Shown piece after piece: positions 6,632 to 11,937 of a stretch of DNA of 11,937 nt; within the stretch, counting starts at the first letter, position 1; every line of letters starts with the position of its first letter. The stretch is from assembly GCA_030605805.1 (NCBI GenBank), contig JAUWHQ010000197.1:1-11937 (forward strand), read 5' to 3'. The stretch is from Methanosarcinales archaeon (GTDB taxonomy: Archaea > Halobacteriota > Methanosarcinia > Methanosarcinales > Methanogasteraceae). The notes beneath the pieces are model-generated. The model saw only the letters and a program-made list of their open reading frames with translations. It was not told where the DNA came from and made no database searches. The position numbers were made by a program, and so were the translations under genes.

Positions 6632-6706
6632 TCCGAAAGATCCGGGGCAGGCACGATCTGAAAGTATGCGTGTGTTTCCGCCGATTATCAGAGACTTCCG
6701 AAAGAT
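6632..6706. repeat. Two copies of TCCGAAAGAT upstream of the coiled-coil promoter
   Basis: The 10-mer occurs at 6632-6641 and 6697-6706 in the same orientation, 65 bp apart, in the 205-bp gap between the geranylgeranyl reductase stop and the coiled-coil gene. It may be a pair of operator sites, but there is no other support. Confidence 0.35.
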
Positions 6707-6723
6707 TGGGGATGTGTATCTGT

Positions 6724-7983
6724 TCATATCATCCGGATCAACTTTGCAAAAACACCCACGCTCTTCCGGTTCATCAGAAGTTTTCGCACGACAACGGACG
6801 GATGGTCCATATCTCCGTATCTCGTGATCAGATTCAGTAGTTCATCATCATCCAGAACTTCAATCAACCGATTGATCCTTGAATCGCCGAGGTTCGCCAT
6901 CCATTCATTAATCCTCTTTCCAATCGCCAGTTCCCGCCCGATCCTTGCTCTCCAGAGCCGATCATACCGGGCAAGCCGTCTGACAGATGTGTCGCCCTCT
7001 CTGACTGCGTCGGCGGCTACTTTCCCGGCGATCTTCGCACAGACAGCGCCCGGGTACACGCCCCCGCCAGATGTCGGTTTGACCTGCCCTGCCGCATCGC
7101 CGGTGATCAGCACGCCATCTGCGACTGCTTTTTGCGGCACACCGATCGGGATTCCACCGAGCACGATCTCAGAGATGCCGGAACGGCACTTCCTTGATAC
7201 GATCCGGTGCTCCAAGATCAATCGTTGCAGATGATCCCATGCGGAGCCTGCTCCCGCCCCCATCCCTGCTCCCGACCCGGGTTCTGATCCACGGTCCGAT
7301 CCCGATCTGACAGCAAGCCCGATGCGTGCGCTGTTATGGTACGGAACCGCCCATGCAAAGAATCCTGGCGCACACGATCCCGGAAATATCTCCACAAAAT
7401 TGGGATCGTCGAAGTCGTAGACCGTGCTCAACTGTGCGCCTGAAAGGATTGTTTCGGGCGTGTCAAGACCTGCCCACCGTGCGACATGGCTCTGAATCCC
7501 GTCCGCCCCGATGATAACGTCTGCTTCGATAGAATCCGGCTCTCCTTCGGTCACGACACGGAGAACCTTTCTGTGATTCGTGGGATTTCTGTGATCCACG
7601 CGACTTTCGTGATCACGGATATCCATGCCGACAGCACGCGTCCGCATGAGTATCTCTGCGCCGGCGCAGACCGCATCCTGTGCAAGCGTGCGGTCAAAGA
7701 GCCTCCGGTCGACCACGTATGCCTTGATCTCGTCCCCTACTATGCGAATCCGCCGTCCGTCAGGCGCATAGACAAACGCACCAGTGATCGGATGAAAACG
7801 GCTGTCAGGAGTTATCTCGCACTCCCGGACGGCGTTTGTGCTCAGCAGCCCTGCGCACTGCACAGGCGACCCGATGGATGCGTGCTCCTCGATGATGAGC
7901 GTCTTTGCTCCGTTCTTTGCGGCGTACTTCGCTGCCAGACATCCGGCGGGTCCTGCTCCGACCACAACGACCTCGTAATCCAT
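6724..7983 (-). CDS. Geranylgeranyl reductase family flavoprotein
   Basis: Members of this FAD-dependent family saturate the double bonds of geranylgeranyl chains in archaeal ether lipids, at the membrane. The 419-residue protein begins with the FAD-binding GAGPAG (9-14). It carries the family-specific PVQCAG (40-45, C43), the second FAD motif IGADGIQSHVARW (from 158) and GDAAGQVKPTSGGGVYPGA (from 295). Two features look inserted: residues 122-139, encoded by a degenerate repeat with DHES/DHRN/NHRK echoes, and a Gly/Ser-rich stretch at 227-249. The ATG at 7983 is right for an FAD motif beginning at residue 9; a GTG at 8052 would add 23 residues. No ribosome binding site is evident. The gene stands alone, with about 280 bp ahead of it. 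Confidence 0.9.
   Translation of the reverse strand: MDYEVVVVGAGPAGCLAAKYAAKNGAKTLIIEEHASIGSPVQCAGLLSTNAVRECEITPDSRFHPITGAFVYAPDGRRIRIVGDEIKAYVVDRRLFDRTLAQDAVCAGAEILMRTRAVGMDIRDHESRVDHRNPTNHRKVLRVVTEGEPDSIEADVIIGADGIQSHVARWAGLDTPETILSGAQLSTVYDFDDPNFVEIFPGSCAPGFFAWAVPYHNSARIGLAVRSGSDRGSEPGSGAGMGAGAGSAWDHLQRLILEHRIVSRKCRSGISEIVLGGIPIGVPQKAVADGVLITGDAAGQVKPTSGGGVYPGAVCAKIAGKVAADAVREGDTSVRRLARYDRLWRARIGRELAIGKRINEWMANLGDSRINRLIEVLDDDELLNLITRYGDMDHPSVVVRKLLMNRKSVGVFAKLIRMI
7564..7617 (-). repeat. Degenerate in-frame minisatellite within the geranylgeranyl reductase gene
   Basis: On the coding strand the units GATCACGAAAG, GATCACAGAAATC and AATCACAGAAAGG follow one another. They encode repeated (D/N)H(E/R) triplets near residues 123-139, between two conserved parts of the FAD domain. 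The segment includes GATTCGTGGGA (7575-7585 on the plus strand), an 11-mer also present in intergenic DNA at 3571-3581 and 8022-8032. Confidence 0.5.
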
Positions 7984-8261
7984 GTTGGTATGATTATAGC
8001 ACCTGACAAAAGAAAGGTTTGGATTCGTGGGATATGCTGTCGCAGAGGGCACTGGTGGACATGGGCACGGCGGCGCATCCTGGCTCTCTAAACGTTTGTG
8101 TCATAATATCTGCCAAGGAAGGGGGTGATTATACATGCATGCTCAAGGTCATGCGTGGTTTTAAAAAGGGTTTAACGGTGCAAACGACAGGTAATTATTC
8201 CCATGTCCCTTTATACTGCATGTTATGATAAACTATTGTAGATTAGGACACTCCCCAATCC
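7984..8261. other. 278-bp gap between marker 11 and geranylgeranyl reductase
   Basis: I see no gene here. The stretch has AT-rich patches (CTATAATC on the minus strand at about 7990-7998 and GTATAATC at about 8129-8136) that could be promoter elements for the reductase, but their spacing to the ATG is poor. One copy of the GATTCGTGGGA 11-mer lies at 8022-8032. Confidence 0.5.
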
Positions 8262-9143
8262 TCACAGCGCCACCGACTCATCAGGCATCGCAACATACGG
8301 GATTGCGCCGAGCGCGCCGATAACACCGTTGCCATCGAGCCAGACCTCTGTGCCTGCAACTCTTGCACATTCGAGTGCGTACTCGCGGGTAAGCACCCGG
8401 CTCTTACATGACCGCCCGTAATCATCGAGCGCCGATCCATCGAAGCCTGATAGCGAGACCATCCCAGTCTCATCAGATACCGAATATTCGGTCAGCAGAT
8501 CCCGGATCGCTGCAAGCACCTGTTCTGCGCCGCTCTCCATGCAGGCGAACTCAAGCGCGGTCGAGACGCAGTTCTGGGTCTTTGCAGGCACCGGGTACAA
8601 CTGCACGATCGAATGCGAGAGATACCGCGCCGCCTCACAGTCCACCAGAGAAGCGATGTTGTGCGCAAGGCACCATGTCGCGCCAACCTCCTTTGAATCG
8701 GTGTCATCGATGCCGATGATCAACCGGCTCCGTCTCGGAACCGTGATCGTGCCGCTCCCGACCTTTCCGCCGCCCGACTCGCTGATACCGTACTCAAGCA
8801 CGCCGTCAGCCATCGCACGACACGAGGTTGCACCGACCCCGCCGCCGCCAAGCCCCGCATACGTGATCTCGACCCTGTTCTCATGCACCGCCACGCATTT
8901 GATGCCGCCTGCTGCGTGCGATGCTTCGAGATTAAGATCGCAGCCGCCTGTCCGGCAGAGGTACCTGATGGTGTTTCCGATCACCTTCGTGCCGATCACA
9001 AGAGGGCTCTTTGCATAATGGTAACGTGCCCATGCAGAGCCACCATAGCAGCGGGAAAACTCAATGATCTCGACGAGGCTGCCCTCATCGTTGCTGACAG
9101 CGTATATCGCCTGATAGGGCACCGTGTAAGGATCATCAATCAT
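8262..9143 (-). CDS. Methanogenesis marker protein 11 homologue (TiaS-like domain)
   Basis: This family is found in archaea that possess methyl-coenzyme M reductase; its biochemical role is not known. The 293-residue length fits the family. IIGIDDTDS (142-150) followed by EVGATWCLA, and LDGNGVIGALGAIP (269-282), resemble the catalytic core of TiaS, the tRNA(Ile2) 2-agmatinylcytidine synthetase. Conserved glycine- and cysteine-rich segments include CRTGGCDLNLEASHAAGG (from 63) and YAGLGGGGVGATSCRAMADGV (from 95). The protein is shorter than TiaS and lacks its C-terminal RNA-binding parts, so a nucleotide or small-molecule substrate is possible. The ATG at 9143 lies 6 nt after the leuD-like stop, with GGAGG about 16 nt upstream. 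Assignment is from remembered family motifs, not a search. Confidence 0.82.
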   Translation of the reverse strand: MIDDPYTVPYQAIYAVSNDEGSLVEIIEFSRCYGGSAWARYHYAKSPLVIGTKVIGNTIRYLCRTGGCDLNLEASHAAGGIKCVAVHENRVEITYAGLGGGGVGATSCRAMADGVLEYGISESGGGKVGSGTITVPRRSRLIIGIDDTDSKEVGATWCLAHNIASLVDCEAARYLSHSIVQLYPVPAKTQNCVSTALEFACMESGAEQVLAAIRDLLTEYSVSDETGMVSLSGFDGSALDDYGRSCKSRVLTREYALECARVAGTEVWLDGNGVIGALGAIPYVAMPDESVAL

Positions 9144-9149
9144 TATTGA

Positions 9150-9662
9150 TCACTCAAAACCTCCCTTCGCCCTGAGATACCCAAGCAGTCCCCCCGCATC
9201 GAGCAACTCCTGCATGAATGATGGAATCGGACTGAAATCGTATGTTTCGCCAGACGTCAGGTTCTCAACGAGACCTTTTTCAAAATTGATCCGCAGTTCA
9301 TCCCCGTTATGAGTTTTTTCTGCGATTCCAGCACATTCGATCAGTGGCAGCCCGATATTGAACCCGTTTCGGTAGAAGATGCGAGCAAACGACTCTGCAA
9401 CGATACATGCCACGCCACATGCCTTTATGACCTGAGGTGCCTGTTCTCTGGACGAGCCGCATCCGAAGTTGGGCGCTGCAACGATGATCTGACCTTTCGT
9501 ACGCTTGCTATCGGTGTAAAAATCCGGATCGATCGATTCAAAGGTGTGAACTGCGAGTTTGTTCAGATCGAGCTCATCATACTTGTATTTGCCTGAAATG
9601 ATCTCGTCCGTGTTCGTATCATGCGGAAATGTCCGCAGCACTTTGCCTGTTATTGATTCCAT
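9150..9662 (-). CDS. leuD: Small (swivel) subunit of a LeuD/homoaconitase-type dehydratase
   Basis: This small subunit would pair with a [4Fe-4S] large subunit (not in the window) to isomerise or dehydrate a 2-hydroxyacid such as 3-isopropylmalate. The 170-residue protein has the family core NFGCGSSREQAP (65-76), ARIFYRNGFNIGLPLIE (from 93) and the terminal GYLRAKGGF. The substrate-recognition segment DTNTDEIISGKYKYDE (15-30) has KYKY where archaeal isopropylmalate and homoaconitate enzymes usually have YL-type loops such as YLRT. This subtype is usually annotated isopropylmalate dehydratase, but homoaconitase (coenzyme B synthesis) and dimethylmalate-type dehydratases are alternatives. A GGAAGGG ribosome binding site precedes the ATG at 9662. 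It forms a unit with marker 11. Confidence 0.85.
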   Translation of the reverse strand: MESITGKVLRTFPHDTNTDEIISGKYKYDELDLNKLAVHTFESIDPDFYTDSKRTKGQIIVAAPNFGCGSSREQAPQVIKACGVACIVAESFARIFYRNGFNIGLPLIECAGIAEKTHNGDELRINFEKGLVENLTSGETYDFSPIPSFMQELLDAGGLLGYLRAKGGFE

Positions 9663-9704
9663 GATTGTCCCTTCCTTTCTTGCAGATATGTATCTATTGT
9701 TTCA

Positions 9705-9713
9705 TTAATTTAA
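9705..9713 (-). promoter_or_regulatory. Candidate box A for the leuD-like/marker 11 unit
   Basis: The minus strand reads AATTAAATTAATG across this AT-rich patch. A start about 25 nt downstream would give a leader of about 20 nt that includes the GGAAGGG ribosome binding site. The low GC of this flank makes a chance match more likely. Confidence 0.35.
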
Positions 9714-9735
9714 TTTTTGGACACAGGTTTCCAAT

Positions 9736-11367
9736 CTAATAATCGAGATATTTTGGCCACTTCTTTTTTATCATAAGCGGTGTAAGCTTTTTGAACCCAT
9801 TTATTCTAAATTCACATTTTTTACATTTATCGGTGGTTTCCAGAATATCTAAAAATTTTTCGTTGAAATCCGTCCTGAAATAAGCAATTAAATTACAGAG
9901 GACGGTGCTCATTATACAAAGAAGGTCTTCTAATTCTTTAGCCCAGATTTCCACTTCATATTTAGACGTGAAGGGGGAATCTTGTTTAGTTTGTGGATAG
10001 GGATGAACAAACCAGCTGTAGCGGTCATATTTTTCTTGAAGTATTTCAATAAATTTTTTAGATAGATTTAGACGCTTCCAAGCTATGTACGAAAGAACAT
10101 TTGAAGTCGGAATTCTAATAGCATAAATCGCACCATCACCAGAATCTTTTCCGCATTTTTCACATTCGGATGGAAAGCTAAATTGCGCAGCTATCATCTT
10201 CTCAATCGCCTCTATATCAGGACTAAATATCCATGGTTGGCGATCTTGGTCCGTTTTAAGTATATTGAACACACGGAGAACATCTTGAGCCACGTAAGTG
10301 CGTATATCTTTGTGAGATAAATAATGTTTTAATTTCATCTCTTTTGCGTGCTCAGAACATAAAATTTGTCCAGTGGAAACTAGGAATAGTGGTGTGCTTA
10401 AATGTCTTTTCACACTCTCAATAAGTTGTTTTTTAGATATGCCATTTTCATTAAAGAATTTTTTATTATGCTCGAATATCCTCTTTTCAATTGAAGTTGA
10501 AATCTCTTTTATGTTAATTATTTTATCCTCTTTTGACCCAGTAACTAAAATTTTATGCCAATCACCGTCCAGGAGTGCCTTATAATATGGATCTTGTAAT
10601 GGCTCTCCCTTTTCTTCTTGATACTTTGGGTAAAGACAATCAAAAAAAACAAGCAACTCGAGCCATTCAATTAAATCTCTAAAATCTTTGAAAGCCGATC
10701 TAAAGAACCCATTGTAAGCGGAGAAGAAAGATGCTAATAATATGTTTGTAATCTCATTAAATCCCATTCTTCCAAAAAAAGAACTCTCTGCGAAAATACT
10801 TAATTTTTCTCTTGTTGTTAGCTCTTTAAACTCTTTTCTCCACCAATTTAAGAATAAGACGATTTGATTAAACGCATTTTTCAGTTCTTCTTCAAAGAAT
10901 TCTCTCTTTTCTGATAAATGATCTGTAATATCTTCGGGTTTCACCATCTCATAATCTTTCAATTTGGACCATACAGTTGTACTTGGAGCTTCTAATAGTC
11001 TAGTCAACTGTATTCTCTCGTACATCTTTATAATATTTGGTTCTGGATATACGCCACTCTCTCTTCTATATATTCGAATGGCGTATGGTCTACCGTGTTT
11101 TTCGAACGGAGAGCCTTTTCTAAGCTTTAATTCAACACCGAATGGCTTTAATTCATTATTCCAATTCTCAAGAACTTTTTTGCAACATTCTATGAAATCG
11201 TCTGCACTTTCTGCTTTATGATCACATTCGAATATTTCAGAAACGGCCCCAACGATGTATAGAGAAGGATCATTCCAGTACAATTTCCTACTTTCGATTT
11301 TTACAAAACGTAACCATGGAGGATTACGAATTGTTTGAATTGGAATTTCATTAGCTTTGCCATCCAT
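9736..11367 (-). CDS. AT-rich orphan gene, 543-residue protein of unknown function
   Basis: I recognise no family. The protein is soluble-looking (no signal peptide or clear membrane segment), rich in Lys, Glu, Phe and Trp, and probably mostly helical. An N-terminal part (about 1-120) has mixed strand character with NPPWLRF and GRPYAIRIYRRESG. A long helical middle (about 155-390) contains FFEEELKNAFNQIVLFLNWW. Two CxxC pairs, C402/C405 (CEKC) and C515/C518 (CKKC), could bind zinc, together or separately. Base composition differs sharply: two 60-base rows I counted had 17 and 23 G/C, against 31 in a row of the leuD-like gene. This suggests horizontal acquisition. Start ATG 11367; GAGG lies upstream. 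It is not clearly in an operon, since leuD has its own candidate promoter. Confidence 0.8.
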   Translation of the reverse strand: MDGKANEIPIQTIRNPPWLRFVKIESRKLYWNDPSLYIVGAVSEIFECDHKAESADDFIECCKKVLENWNNELKPFGVELKLRKGSPFEKHGRPYAIRIYRRESGVYPEPNIIKMYERIQLTRLLEAPSTTVWSKLKDYEMVKPEDITDHLSEKREFFEEELKNAFNQIVLFLNWWRKEFKELTTREKLSIFAESSFFGRMGFNEITNILLASFFSAYNGFFRSAFKDFRDLIEWLELLVFFDCLYPKYQEEKGEPLQDPYYKALLDGDWHKILVTGSKEDKIINIKEISTSIEKRIFEHNKKFFNENGISKKQLIESVKRHLSTPLFLVSTGQILCSEHAKEMKLKHYLSHKDIRTYVAQDVLRVFNILKTDQDRQPWIFSPDIEAIEKMIAAQFSFPSECEKCGKDSGDGAIYAIRIPTSNVLSYIAWKRLNLSKKFIEILQEKYDRYSWFVHPYPQTKQDSPFTSKYEVEIWAKELEDLLCIMSTVLCNLIAYFRTDFNEKFLDILETTDKCKKCEFRINGFKKLTPLMIKKKWPKYLDY

Positions 11368-11420
11368 CTTTCATAAAACCTCTAACCTTATTTAGATGTG
11401 TATTAGTTCTTAAGTTGGTA

Positions 11421-11535
11421 GGGGGTTACCAATTGATTCTGTAAAACGAAAGCAGCAAGCACAGTTGAATTATACGGGAGACGATTGAAGTTTCGTCTTC
11501 GCACATCGAATTTCAAATGTGCGTTGGTAACCCCC
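11421..11535. mobile_element. Candidate MITE (or structured RNA) with 12-bp terminal inverted repeats
   Basis: GGGGGTTACCAA (11421-11432) and TTGGTAACCCCC (11524-11535) are perfect inverted repeats. The 4-bp direct repeat GGTA flanks them on both sides (11417-11420 and 11536-11539), as expected of a target-site duplication. Inside, AGACGA (11479-11484) pairs with TCGTCT (11493-11498), and CGCACAT (11500-11506) pairs with ATGTGCG (11517-11523). The latter stem abuts the right terminal repeat, so the whole could fold as a closed junction. No transposase is encoded, so a MITE is the simplest reading; a structured RNA is the alternative. GGTA also occurs within the terminal repeats, which weakens the duplication argument. 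Confidence 0.55.
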
Positions 11536-11789
11536 GGTAACCTCAATAGGTATTCCTATAAGTATGGAATTTCCAAAAAAGAATTCACTTCTCTGCGCTG
11601 CTTTTATCTTTTAGCGACTGAAGCCCAACCCGAAATACTTAAATCTGGTTTAGACTTTTCATGTGGAAGTAAAATACCTTCGGACTATTTGCTGTGCTTC
11701 ATCAGAATCGGCATATTCTTTAATTAAACTATATGGACGACCTGATTTTTATTTTGTGGTATGTTCACTTTCACCCCACTCTTAGAAAA

Positions 11790-11799
11790 TGTATATATG
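11790..11799 (+). promoter_or_regulatory. Candidate box A at the right edge
   Basis: TGTATATATG is a good archaeal TATA match on the plus strand. A start about 25 nt downstream would fall near the ATG at 11823 and ahead of the ATG at 11845. Confidence 0.35.
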
Positions 11800-11937
11800 T
11801 TACGGAGTTTTGACCATTACACATGAACCGAAGAGACCCCCACCATGCGCAACATACGGTATCTTTGGATGGATTACAGAATATTCTGGCCAAAGTACAG
11901 GGTGGTGATTGAAACGCCAGTAGTAGCCCGCGTATGG
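11800..11937. other. Possible partial gene at the right edge, strand unresolved
   Basis: Composition returns towards that of the main genome. On the plus strand an ATG at 11845 opens a frame to the window end (31 codons, beginning MRNIRYLWMDYRIFW), and an ATG at 11823 opens a 29-codon frame that stops at 11910-11912. On the minus strand a frame enters at the edge and runs 45 codons to a TAA at 11800-11802, ending HGGGLFGSCVMVKTP. The TATA box favours plus; the minus frame looks more protein-like. The piece is too short to decide. Confidence 0.3.

Larger units (their letters stand above)
11368..11799. other. AT-rich 432-bp flank of the orphan gene, no convincing gene
   Basis: This stretch keeps the low GC of the orphan gene. 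It contains the 115-bp inverted-repeat element at 11421-11535 and, further right, mixed short frames with no protein character. A plus-strand frame at 11485-11727 begins inside the element with TTG and shows no conserved motif. Confidence 0.6.

Noticed and set aside
6301..6654. 117-codon minus-strand frame spanning the coiled-coil gene start
   Set aside because: It overlaps the coiled-coil gene in another frame and covers its promoter; no protein character.
11485..11727. 80-codon plus-strand frame
   Set aside because: It begins with TTG inside the hairpin of the inverted-repeat element and shows no conserved motif.
1..11937. CRISPR array, rRNA and self-splicing introns
   Set aside because: No regularly spaced direct repeats of 24-40 bp, no rRNA-like conserved blocks and no intron core motifs were seen on reading through both strands.

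Overview
The window looks archaeal, and probably comes from a euryarchaeote that carries methyl-coenzyme M reductase (a methanogen, an anaerobic methanotroph or an alkane-oxidising relative). Three genes point this way: an archaeal RNA polymerase subunit K (Rpo6), a geranylgeranyl reductase of the kind that saturates archaeal lipids, and a homologue of methanogenesis marker protein 11, a family restricted to MCR-bearing archaea. TATA-like boxes ahead of several genes and an archaeal surface protein with a Pro-Thr stalk and a C-terminal membrane anchor agree with this. Species cannot be read from the sequence.

Layout, left to right. Positions 1-3525 hold a minus-strand series: a radical SAM enzyme of the AmmeMemoRadiSam family, then rpoK, then the bifunctional NAD(P)H-hydrate repair enzyme Nnr, then a beta-type N4/N6 DNA methyltransferase cut by the left edge. 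Nnr and the methyltransferase share an ATGA stop/start overlap. Positions 3526-4254 are a 0.7-kb stretch with no convincing gene but with palindromes and a diverged direct repeat. At 4255-5073 is the only clear plus-strand gene, a very cysteine-rich surface protein. It ends in a hairpin terminator that lies inside the 3' end of the convergent gene.

Positions 5057-6518 hold a minus-strand pair, a membrane-anchored coiled-coil protein followed 4 nt later by a histone-deacetylase-family hydrolase. Next come a geranylgeranyl reductase (6724-7983) and a two-gene unit, leuD-like (9150-9662) and methanogenesis marker 11 (8262-9143), 6 nt apart. From about 9670 to 11800 base composition changes: a 543-residue AT-rich orphan gene and about 430 bp of AT-rich flank form what looks like an acquired island. 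The flank contains a 115-bp element with perfect 12-bp terminal inverted repeats, 4-bp flanking direct repeats and two internal hairpins, either a MITE or a structured RNA. A coding start may lie at the right edge, but its strand is unresolved.

Most genes are housekeeping or lineage-marker functions (transcription, cofactor repair, lipid saturation, a 2-hydroxyacid dehydratase subunit). The candidates for undescribed biology are the cysteine-rich surface protein, the orphan gene with its neighbouring element, and the leuD-like/marker-11 pair.
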